Part shown: one piece after another, positions 21,683 through 31,850 of the stretch
Numbering within the stretch: position 1 is the stretch's first letter
Layout: each line of letters begins with the position of its first letter
Source of the DNA: Xiphydria camelus
Lineage: Eukaryota > Arthropoda > Insecta > Hymenoptera > Xiphydriidae
Direction: 5' to 3'
DNA: 64,000 bases
NCBI GenBank assembly: GCA_963678675.1
Contig: OY783192.1
Coordinates: forward strand, 5,714,001-5,778,000
Position numbers and translations under genes: made by a program
Notes under the pieces: model-generated
The model's input: the letters and a program-made list of their open reading frames with translations, nothing else
The model's database searches: none
What the model was told of the DNA's origin: nothing

Positions 21683-22220
21683 GTGAGAATTCTTCGTCTG
21701 GTATAATATTTTGTATCGCGGTCTTTCTCGGCTTCGCTTCGTTGCGTCGCGTGAACGGCGCGTACATGTGTTAGGCGTTTCAACATGAATCGACGATACG
21801 AGGATCGAGCACGACCAGCACCTCGTGTGTGCGTGTTGTTGGAAGCATTAAGTTGTGTACATAACTTCATTGAAGAGCGAAGACACTTGTCTGGTATCGA
21901 TATTAACGAGGCTAAAGCATAAGATTTAAAGTAAGTTTATCGATTTGAGAAAACAGTATAGAGGGGATGTATAGCGGGAGATAATAATTCTACGGTATCA
22001 GTCACACGTATCGTGTCCTCTCCCGGATAATATTTTTCCAGCAACTTGCTACTGAATTACTGAGAACTATTGCTATAACGTTGCTAACAAGGTGTGTCCG
22101 CATCTGCTTCAATATGCTAGCAAAAGGAGACGAAAACCGTTGACAGCAATATCAGTGCAAGCTTTGCAACGATATTATAGCAATTTTATATATATATTTC
22201 AACTGTTGCTGTAAATTTAT

Positions 22221-23040
22221 TTTTGTCACTCAGTGTCAAATACTCGGTTTCATGGGCGTCCTCGACGCATGTGAAATCATCTTTCACACACCAATTCGTG
22301 AAAAGTTGCGCAGTGCGTGAAATAACCTGCGCAGTGCGTGAAATCGTCAACCTCGTATTTGACACTTAGTGACAAAAAATAGAATTCGTTATTCGGTTGT
22401 TTCGCGCCGTTCTAACGAGTGTGATTGCCGTACTCGCTTCGTTCGTGTGGCAAACTTCACACTCGTTAGAAACAGCGCTTCACGCCCTAATAACGAAAAT
22501 AACTATTAATTGTGGATCTTCAGAGCTAGAAAATATTATTTTTGTCACTCAGTGTCAAATACTCGGTTTCATGGGCGTCCTCGACGCACGTGAAATCATC
22601 TTTCACACACCAATTCGTGAAAAGTTGCGCAGTGCGTGAAATAACCTGCGCAGTGCGTGAAATCGCCAATCTCGTATTTGACACTTAGTGACAAAAAATA
22701 GAATTCGTTATTCGGTTGTTTCGCGCCGTTCTAACGAGTGTGATTGCCGTACTCGCTTCGCTCGTGCGGCAAACTTCACACTCGTTAAAAACAGCGCTTC
22801 ACGCCCTAATAACGAAAATAACTATTTCGTCACTCACACACAGTGCGTAAAACTTGGTTTCACGGGTATCCTCAACTCCGTCAACCTCGTATTTCAAACT
22901 TAGTGACAAAAAATAGAATTCGTTATAAGGGCGTTTCGCGTCGTTTTAACTCGTGTGATTGCCGCACTCGCTTCGCTCGTGCGAAAAACTTCACACTCGT
23001 TAAAAACGGCGCTTCACGCCCTTTAACGAAAATATCTATA
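22221..23040. repeat. alternating T-P palindromic repeat cluster in tsl intron
   Basis: Two palindromic modules alternate as T-P-T-P-t-P. Module T has ends like TTTTGTCACTCAGTGTC and its inverse, and contains twin GCGCAGTGCGTGAAAT blocks. It starts near 22221 and 22540, a spacing of 319 bp; a shortened third starts near 22827. Module P (22383-22500, 22701-22820, 22915-23036) pairs AACGAGTGTGA with TCACACTCGTT around an inner hairpin CCGCACxxxxCTTCGCTCGTGCGG. P recurs at 36094-36230, and P with T at 61260-61478. Confidence 0.85.
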
Positions 23041-24181
23041 TCCTACATATTATTGTATTTATACTGATAATAAAATGTAGATGAATCATGGAGCGTAAAG
23101 GAGTCCGTGTACAATACGAGAAAACTTTTCTTCGACGTGAACAATTATTTCCCCCAATATGCATAGTCTCGCTGCAGCGAGAAGTTAGATCGAAAGAGAA
23201 ATAATTGCTCACATGGAAAAAAATATTTTCAAGAGTATTTTATAAAATCAATGTCATTAAATAATAAAGTTATATATTAAATGATGTCCACTGAATAATG
23301 TAGTGTCCCTGAAATCTTTTCAAACATTACAAAAGTAAGGCTACAATGGGACTTTTCTGGTATATATCAATTATATGCTCGTCATGTTCCTGAAACCTTC
23401 CTGAAAGGCGTTGTGCTGTGAGGGACAATTATAATGTAATTCTAACGAAATGATTACCAAATCGAAAACAGCAGGTAATAATAATTGTTAATGCAATTTT
23501 GCCATCATTATGCGGATACGATTGCTATGAACAAAGCGAGAAAACTATTGCTGCACATTTGCTACCATCTCATGCTAACATTTTGCTAATATTTGGAGCT
23601 AGCTATTGTTGCTATCGTTTTGCTACCAATAAGCTAAGATGACAATTTGATTTCCGCATATCGATAACATCATTGCAACAGTTGCTCATACACAACTGCT
23701 TCCGGGTTGCTTCTGCACGTCTTGTTATCTGGGCTGTTTCACGTATAACATTAATTTCCAAGGCAATTACCGAGAATCGTGCGAGGATATATACCGGCAA
23801 ATATCAACCGTCTTGTATGCAAACGTCGAAAGTTTACGTAACTTTGGAGCGTCGACAATAGACTGCGGAAGGATACTGTGACGATAAAGTGTCGGTGTCA
23901 ACGATGCGGAATTAAGAGATCCGTATTATAAATCGGTCGTTAGAGTAGAATGTGAAAGTTCATGTTTTTCGCCATTGTGGGTAATTCAATGTTGGTACCA
24001 TTTTGAATGTTTCTTTAGCGAATGTAAGGCGTTCGTCATTGCTGGTATAACGACCGTGTCCGGAGTATAGTAATAGTAATTAAATGCAGGTATATACGGA
24101 ATCGGAATAACGTTTACGCGCTTAATCTATATCAGCGGCATTTTTCTCCTATGCCTTGTAAACTTATATCTAGGTAGGTAC
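23041..24181. other. tsl intron, no feature seen
   Basis: AT-rich intronic sequence without a supported gene or repeat. Confidence 0.4.
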
Positions 24182-25113
24182 CCAAGTAGTAAAAGATATC
24201 TGTCAGACATCTACAAGATGTCTATACAGTATGTCCCATTGGTAACACAAGTATTTGAATTTCCCTGACATTTGACTTTGGTAGTGCTTGGAACGGTGCT
24301 GTAGTTAGAGTTGGCCTCAGAAGAGTGCGCTGTGTTCTTACGAGCCGTGTTTCCGAAACCTGTATGATTATTTCTCATCACTTCTACACATTATTTACCG
24401 TTATTTACAAATTCAGTTAATTTCGAGGTTAGACGCTTCGATCTCCCGAATTAACAGTTCCCGAGAAAAATCAGACGTTTTACACTTTTCGCTCTCGAAA
24501 CACGGCTCGTAAGAACGCAGCGCACTCTTCTGAAGCCAACTCTAACTACAGCACTGTTCCAAGCACTATCAAAGTCAAATGTCAGGGAAATTCAAATACT
24601 TGCGTTATCCACGGGACATACTGTATGTCTAAAAAATAGCATCTATATTTGGTATAAACGTGGTGGAAATCTAGATATAGTTAGCGCGTAGATGTCTGAC
24701 AGATATCCTAAGTTGACAAGAATCGATATTCTGTGATAAATATAATAATTTCATAAAATATGAAATTATAGTAATATTTTAAAAAAAGGAATTACAAGGC
24801 TCTATAGAGCGTTTTCTCGTTCTCTAATAAAATACCAGCTGCTAATTCGTTTTAAAGTTTTTTATTAAAGAACGAGAAGACTAATATAGAGCTTTATAAT
24901 TAAGTTTATTTAATAGTATTAACTTTTAATTTTAAACAATCATTATATTTACTATAAAATATCGATTCTTGTCAACTTAGGGTATCTGTCAGACATCTAC
25001 GCGCTGTCTATATCTAGATTTCAACTACATTTATACCAAATATTGATGTCATTTTCTAAACATATAGACATCTTGTAGATGGTTGATAGTTACCTATCTT
25101 TTCTGCTACTTGG
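24182..25113. repeat. foldback/MITE, CCCAAGTAG family, interrupted copy
   Basis: The ends CCAAGTAGTAAAAGATATC and the inverse, closing CTTTTCTGCTACTTGG, match the element at 19697-20241. Internal order is the same, including the inverted CTGTCAGACATCTAC blocks. A 397-bp element (24227-24623) is inserted near the left end, which explains the greater length. Confidence 0.8.
24227..24623. mobile_element. nested TIR element with TA duplication
   Basis: The ends are CAGTATGTCCC and the inverse GGGACATACTG. The arms run far inward, including CCTGACATTTGACTTTG and TAGAGTTGGC with their inverses. TA flanks both sides. The intact relative at 19.7 kb lacks this insert, so the boundaries are secure. 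A TA duplication suggests Tc1/mariner-type mobilisation. No open frame. Confidence 0.85.
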
Positions 25114-25150
25114 ATATACTGCCTGCTTATAGACTCAGATAGAAAAGTTC

Positions 25151-25533
25151 CTCCAGAATTGCGGTACAATGCCACGGTAGAAATATCAGGTTCTACCGAC
25201 ACGACGTGCCTCGACAAGGTCTGCATCAAGTTTGGCGGTATATTGGCGGCCTTAGCGGCACTGCACTAATCCTGTGGCACACTTTTCCACATTATTACGG
25301 TAGTATAGCTGCACAGCGTTCCGGCAATATATCGTCTTCCTGTGCTGACAGTGTACTGGCAGGGGTGCATGCATTTTGCCAACAATTATGCCGGAATTTA
25401 AAATCTCTAGAATTGTGGTACAATGCCACGGTAGGAATATCGGGCTCTACCGACACGACGTGCTTCGACAAGGTCTGCATCAACTTTGGCGGTATATTGG
25501 CGGCACTGCACTAATCCTGTGGCAGACTTTTCC
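25151..25533. repeat. direct duplication of about 130 bp
   Basis: Units at 25151-25289 and 25405-25533 share TACAATGCCACGGTAG, TACCGACACGACGTGC and GGTCTGCATCAA, and end GTGGCAxACTTTTCCA. They differ by a small deletion and scattered changes. The origin is unknown. Confidence 0.8.
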
Positions 25534-25634
25534 ATCTGGGGAGCTATTTCGTATAAGTATTTATATTGTGGTACCCACAGTCAGATAACTATGAATACAA
25601 GTATTACGGGTATCGAATCTTAGTTCACAGTTAT

Positions 25635-25852
25635 AGGGCCGCCACAGACACACAGTCTTGTCGTCAGTCTTGCATGCGCAGTCTAAAGGCGCGATCTCAC
25701 GGGATGGTGGAGCACTACTTGTATTGCGCATGTGTCACGTCAATGTGCCGACACTGATGTGACACAGGCGAGTGCTCCACCACCCAGTGAGACCGCGCCT
25801 TTAGACTGCGCTTGCAAGACTGATGACAAGACTGTGTGTCTGTGGCGGCCCT
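25635..25852. repeat. 218-bp TIR element (MITE)
   Basis: The ends AGGGCCGCCACAGACACAC and its inverse have arms of about 90 bp that also pair GTCTAAAGGCGCG with CGCGCCTTTAGAC and GTGGAGCACT with AGTGCTCCAC. Nearly the whole element is one imperfect palindrome. No coding capacity. Confidence 0.8.
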
Positions 25853-27259
25853 TAGTGTCTTTGATCAATTCGCTCCCCATGGCTTAGCAAATAAACCAAT
25901 AAGCTCGACCGTCGAACTCGGTATAAAAATACAGAGACGTTTGCTTTTCCAGAAGATCATCGTCAAGCCAATTTGCAGCTGATAATCTTCAAACGATCGC
26001 ATTTACTAAATTAGAGACTCTCTTTATAATATCTTCCTTCTTGTCTCTGGTCGGTCGTCGTAATTATTATATCATTATCGAGGATAATGGAAAAGCTTAC
26101 TGTGAGCGCTGAGGCTGGCGGTGTGTTCCATATAAGGTGCACCATTCATGCACACGTACAGTTACATCGTCGAGTTTCTCAATAAGAATGCATTTACCGG
26201 TCAATATGAAACTGCTGACGCGTGGTGTTCTATAATATGCACCGCAAGATAATTTCGAGTTGCGAAATCCATTGAATTCAAAATGCACGAGTCGCGAACG
26301 ATTAATTAATGAATGTGGAGCTCATTAAACGCTAAGAATTTTCCTTCCAAAGGAAACGAGTAGGCTTATGCATTCTCCAGAAAGTCATTCTGCCGCAAAA
26401 TGTTCTATTATTTAAAAATAGATTATCACAGATTTGTGTGTTGCATTCGAAAACGTTTCAATTTACATGACTCATAATCGTATAAATATTTGATTCTCGA
26501 GTAAGGAATGAATCTCTGTCAATACAAATGGACTTTAAATAGTACCTAAGTCCATTTTAAAAAGTAACCTTTGAAGTCGAACATCAATTACAAGAAGCAT
26601 CACGTTGCAATCTTTCCATTGCGCAACCTGAAGACGATTCCCATTGTCGGTCAAGGTAAAGCCATAAGTCTCGTATCCACGTAATGGTCCAGTCGTTGGA
26701 AAAGTGACCCGTTTAAAAGTTTACTTAGAAGCTTTATGAGGCTTCCATGCGTCTACCTCGCTTCTAATAGCTTAAGCGTCGGAAATTCTTTCTATCTGGA
26801 TCTAGATTTCAAATTTAAAACTTATATCATCTCTCTTATTACATAGCAGCAATGAGTTACCATCAAATCGCGATACTTTTTCAACAACACCCTAAAAAAT
26901 GCAATTTCCTTACATTTTCGGTCGCTTCCGATTTACACATACCTATACTCGTACTTAATCGTTGAACTTTTCTTCCGACTAGAATATTTATCAATTTATT
27001 CGTAAATTTTCCGTAATGAAACAGCTATGTAAATTATCAAAGGCAATATTGATTACGTTGTTAAGGGAAAGAACGAGGAACAACGTGAATGAGCAACCAT
27101 GAAGTGAACGGTATCCGCGGGCAGTATTTTTCCACGTAAATAAGATCCGGAGGCAATGCAATGATTAATTATTATACCAGTACAGCATCATCGCTCTTAC
27201 TACATCAGCGAGATAAAAAAGGATTTACCGTTTCTGATCGTTCTTCTTCTTCCTCGCAG
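25853..27259 (+). other. 3' part of tsl intron
   Basis: AT-rich intron sequence. It ends in a pyrimidine tract and CAG acceptor before exon 2. I see no further gene or repeat. Confidence 0.5.
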
Positions 27260-27655
27260 GTGTTCGTGTACACGCCGCAAGTGTACCAGCGCATCAAAGA
27301 ACGCTTGAAGACCCGCGGTGTGGCGGAGCTCTCGAGCCTGGAATTGAGCAACTACTTTTCACCATGGTACGCGGAGCACATGGGTGCCATCCAGTCGGCC
27401 AGCGGAAATCGCTCGGTCGAAGCATGGGCGGTGGAACGGCTTCGCGTTCAGTACTACATCTTCACCTATGCCAGTCTTTTGAAGTTGCACGGAGATGCCG
27501 CTCTCCTGCAACAATTGGACGGGCTTTTGGGCAACGAGGCCCTGTTGCAGCTTCAGCTGCGAACATTGGCGCCCTTTTTCAAAGACGTGAAACGTCGTGA
27601 ATGGTTCCTCGAGGTAATCGATAATTACTTTAAGTTGTGGGAAGTGAATATGTGA
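27260..27655 (+). CDS. tsl: torso-like, coding exon 2 (131 aa and stop)
   Basis: This exon follows a pyrimidine-rich acceptor ending CCTCGCAG at 27259 and is in phase 0 with exon 1. It begins VFVYTPQVYQRIKERL, the well conserved C-terminal half of torso-like. It continues as mainly helical sequence, including NYFSPWYAEHMGAIQSASG and LRVQYYIFTYASLLKL. The stop is at 27653-27655. The open frame continues upstream of the acceptor, but those residues are intronic because the join with exon 1 restores the known order. The intron between the exons (21683-27259) is 5577 bp and packed with inverted repeats. Confidence 0.88.
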   Translation: MFVYTPQVYQRIKERLKTRGVAELSSLELSNYFSPWYAEHMGAIQSASGNRSVEAWAVERLRVQYYIFTYASLLKLHGDAALLQQLDGLLGNEALLQLQLRTLAPFFKDVKRREWFLEVIDNYFKLWEVNM

Positions 27656-28788
27656 GACATCGGAAGTATCCTCGTGAAGGAGATCCTTGCGTGTCGATCG
27701 ACGAGGTGATCACGCGAACGATTTACGCGTTTCCGTGAAAAAGCTGTGCTGCGAATAGCGTGAACTTTTAACCGCGTGGAACTCGAACGATACGAACGAA
27801 GGAAGAAGCGTACTTGCGCTGTCCAGTGCGGCGTTGAGACCGATCGACTACGTTTCGCTACGAATTTACGTCGTAACGCGCTCGACGGCATGCTTGTTCT
27901 TCTCCTCGTCTCAATTCCGAACAGACTGATCGTCTCGTTGCATACGCGCGATCGTCGCGCAAAGTATACTAAACGAAATGTAATCACTGTTATTGTTATA
28001 AATAAGTATTTATTATATAATCGTTAATACAAAAGATTTTATACAAACATTTTTAATATATCACAAGCATTATTAATACATTTTTTATCCTAATTCACTA
28101 TTTCTTTCGAGTAAAAAAGACGTACTTCTTTACATCTGCAGTCGAAGCTATCAAATCATTAAATGCATGATAGCGGTATCAGTATAAAATTAAGCGGCAA
28201 TGCTGTTGCTTTATAAAAAGGATCATTCGTGTCGGCTGCATAGTTACAATTGAATCTCGCGCATCTGAACTTCGTTTTTTAATGGAAATTAGGAAGATTT
28301 CAACCGACATAATTGTAAATAATACATATAAAGTTTCATATCCCGAACGCGATATGAGAGGTACGCTTTTATTACTAGCACTTTTCAACGAATAATTCTC
28401 TAATTTTTATCAGCAATATCACATTAGTACGCACAAAAAGGTAGTGGAATTGTGCAATTTACGTAGGACGTAGTTGGTCGATATACCCCTAAATCTGTAT
28501 CATAAATATCTCAATTATGGCATTTATTCTTAACTTGAATGAATAGCAGGTGGATGATTACACTACCATACGGCGGCCGTTTTCTCGTTTGATTCTATTC
28601 ACGTACGATTATTTACAATTCAAATAAGTCACTTTGATTCACGAAATATTATCGACTCAAGTACATTTCATAGATTCGAAATCATTGGGTTAACGATAAC
28701 ATTTTAAAATAGATTAAACCTAACAGTTGCTGGTCATTATGACGTACGAACTACGTAACACTTTCAGACTTTGCACAATCAAATGATC
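27656..28788. other. 3' intergenic between convergent tsl and Ttc5
   Basis: This stretch must contain both 3' untranslated regions. The first 350 bp after the tsl stop are CpG-rich, then AT-rich. I could not place a poly(A) site with confidence. No further gene is visible. Confidence 0.45.
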
Positions 28789-30865
28789 TTAATCCGTCTT
28801 TTTGAATGTAGAGAGTTTTGTGTTAGCTTGTTGCTCGCGGCCCAGCTTTCTTCCATTGACGACTAACACGACGGGAGTCTCGATCCGTATAGACTTGAAG
28901 TCGAATGTCTGAGACCGGAGGAGAAAATAATATCATTGACGCGGCAATGTGTGCAGCGATGTATTGTATTAAATGATCACATTAGTGGATTGACGAACGC
29001 TCAATCTCGTATTCTATTATCAATCGCTGAAAGTACAATGCATACTAACATTTCCCGAATAGCAGAAACTCTGGTGAGTGACAAAAGGTTCTGGAATCGC
29101 CACGGAATCACCAACGGTAACTCCTCGACCTTTCGCCAAATTATAAACAGTAACGGCTATGCAAGATTTTTCTTCATCAACGAGACAAAAAGTACTGAAT
29201 CAAAAGAAGGCACACGATTATAATTTTCGAAACATCGGAAAAAGCAACATACGGGGAAGGAATACTCACAAAGGTACGCAATCTGGATCTTGAATCCAGG
29301 ACACGACTTTGCCAAAGACGAGCTTCTCTAAATTAATCCCATCCGCTAATCCTTTCAAAGGAATAGGTTCCAGTTTCACGGATGTATCGCCAGAGGTATA
29401 CGATCCTCCTTTGTATGGTCCTAAATGTTTAAGGTCTAAGGTCTGAAGAATAGAAAAAAAATGCGCTTTTGCTTTACAACTACATAAACAACGTACTCCT
29501 GGAAATGGGGAAACGATTGAAGATACCTGAATCATTTGATGTAGTTTCTTGGGTTTCAATCTACCTTTACTGTCGATTGAACTTTGTACGCCGTTCAAAT
29601 ACTTCAGCAATTCATCTTGCTTAACGCGGGGGACGTCCCACGTTGGATCCAACTGCATGGCTCGTTCAAACGATTCCATTGCAAGCTTATACTCCTCTTG
29701 ATACTTTAACGCCTAATTTTAGAAGTTATTCACGATTAAAGGTGACGAATAGAAGACCTTATAATTTGCAGCATGAAGCAAACATTCCGAACTACAAATT
29801 TCACCAGGATATCAAAGGTATACTTACTACTGCTTTATTATAAAATAAGTCGGGATTGCTCCTAGCTATGATGTCTTTTTCCTATATAAAGAACAAACAT
29901 GTTTTGTAAATTGGATAACTTTTACTACTCGACAAACTAATTTTGAATAGAACGTATCCAATCTTTGCCGCAAACGTACCGCTTGAGAATAGGCGGACAT
30001 ACAGAGACGCAAGGTTACAGGGCTTTGCATAATTGTGAAAAAGGAAGACAGATACGCATTTCCCAGTATAGCCCAAGACGTGCCGTCGGATGTATCGAGT
30101 CCTACGGCTTCTTTGGCGTATTCGACACCCTGTTTTATATTTTGTACCCGATGATCATGAGTACTGGTAGGTTCCTGTCTGAGGACCATCGATAGGTTGC
30201 GCAGAGATACTTTATTTCTTCCCTGTAAACGAGAATATCGTAAATTGATATATATTTTCACAATTTATATACGAGCTTAATAATTGGCTGTAGTTTGAAT
30301 ATTTACATGGGGCAAGGCACCGACGAAGCAATTTTTTGCCTGCTGAATATCGTCGTTCTTCCAATAACATTCTCCGAGCTCGTTCCACGCTTCTATCAAC
30401 TTCGGTTCGAGTTTTACCGCTTTGCTCAAAAGCTCCTCGGCTTGAGGTACGAAATGATCGACTACGTTCAAAGCTTTTCCCTTCAAATAAAAATACTTGG
30501 CGCGCGCTCCGTCTATTTCGTATCCCTTGCATTCGTCGAACTTAACCAAAGTGTTCTTCATTTCCTTCTCGACATCTTTACTCTTCTTTATCGCATCGTT
30601 GATGGAGTGATTTTCAAAATAATGATCGCGAAATAAGTAGAGGGATTTGACTTTTTCCTGAAACCAGAATCGACATGATGCAACTAGATATAAATACGAT
30701 ACTTTTGGAATTTAATGACATTATATAAATCATAGTTATCGTTTTTATAAACGGCGTTAAAAAAATAGTATATCTACATACTGTCAAAGCTACAATGGGA
30801 TCTTCCTTAACCACACTCGGGTTTTTCGCACTCGCGACCACTTTCTCGTCTATTATTTCGGACAT
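28789..30865 (-). CDS. Ttc5: Ttc5/Strap, eight coding exons, 451 aa
   Basis: TTC5 is a tetratricopeptide protein with a C-terminal OB fold. In animals it reads nascent tubulin at the ribosome during tubulin mRNA autoregulation and has also been described as a p300 cofactor. Exons: 30865-30782, 30657-30307, 30222-29980, 29881-29828, 29712-29527, 29442-29270, 29194-29050 and 28908-28789. All junctions are GT-AG. All introns are phase 0 except the sixth, which is phase 2. The TPR part includes WNELGECYWKNDDIQQAK and the conserved NKVSLRNLSMVLRQ (from about residue 148). The OB part (about 310-451) includes GDSVAIPEP and IRIETPVVLVVNG. The total is close to human TTC5 (440). The donor after residue 412 (GTTAGT) is the weakest junction. 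Start: first ATG of the conserved frame, MSEIIDEK. Confidence 0.9.
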
Positions 30866-31587
30866 CGCGTCGGTACTGTCAGGCGTTCATCATCCTCTCC
30901 GACTCATCTTTATTTAAACTGACATAAATTACTTCTACACGCTATCATAAGGAGCACTCGTGGGCTGCCATCGACACAAAAACCCCATTCGACACCCACT
31001 TTTAAATTCAATCTGTCAACTATATTCGGAGATGTCGCCAATGGCATTAATTAAGAAATTCAGAGAAGCTCGACCTTTTTACGTTACTCAAACGACCGCG
31101 CCGTAGCGTCATCGCACGTTCAACTTCGTACTCCGTTAGTTGTACCAGCCGACCGCTTCGCAGCGCGCGCAAACCGCCATTTCAAAAGCACCCGCGCGCG
31201 TGCGCGTCTGTCGCGCTCCGTTGTTCGTGCCCCGAACTTTCCCAGAATGCCACTCGGGTTTGGCATCGCCATTTTATGGTTTGGCTCTGACACTGGGACG
31301 GTGGTGCGCGGTTGATATACGACGTAGCCCGTGCGTTATTTGCAAAATGTTGCTGGAATATTTTGTGACCGACATGTACAAGTAACAGCGGGTCGGGGTG
31401 AGTGATCCGGCAACCGCGACTCTGGCCGAAATGGTGTAGTGAGTCGTGGGTGAGTGTGTTTTCATCGAGTGTGTTGCACACTGGCTTTTACCGCTGTCAC
31501 CACCCGCTCTTTCGTGCCATTAGGAAATTGGTGTTGGCTCGCATCACGCACGGCCTCTGGATTCCTCTCGATCTCCCGACGGTTACG
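30866..31587. promoter_or_regulatory. possible bidirectional promoter
   Basis: A 0.7-kb block lies between the Ttc5 start on minus and the candidate exon start on plus. It becomes CpG-rich from about 31080 (CGCGCGCG runs near 31190). Divergent arrangement and composition suggest a shared promoter. No core element was identified. Confidence 0.4.
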
Positions 31588-31617
31588 ATGAGTTCGCGAA
31601 ATATTCCCTCAGACAAG
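31588..31617 (+). CDS. possible first coding exon of unidentified gene
   Basis: An ATG in fair context opens ten codons (MSSRNIPSDK), followed directly by the strong donor GTGAGT at 31618. It lies at the edge of the CpG-rich block, divergent from Ttc5. I do not recognise the peptide and found no following exon; the Harbinger locus starts 25 bp after the donor and would sit in the first intron. The exon could equally be non-coding or false. Confidence 0.3.
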
Positions 31618-31850
31618 GTGAGTCCCGTCGCGTTCGAGATAATGGGTGATATGAATAAAGTTGAGTTTGTACTCTGAGCATATACTCATGAGCATGAGCA
31701 TAAAGTAGGAGTTTATACTTCAATCCATATGAATAAAATGTATCGCTGCTAGGAGTGTAGATGCTCATATGTAAAGGGAGCAGATACTCCTATTTACTAG
31801 CTGCGCGCTGCACGGGCCTCTCAGTTATATCGCCGCGTCGACAGATTTAA

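Noticed and set aside
20974..21774. Longer overlapping frames on both strands across torso-like exon 1
   Set aside because: The torso-like frame has a signal peptide, conserved motifs and a matching second exon. The others are arginine- and alanine-rich shadows.
28936..29223. Plus-strand frame within the Ttc5 3' exons
   Set aside because: The minus strand carries conserved Ttc5 exons here with proper splice sites; the plus frame is their shadow.
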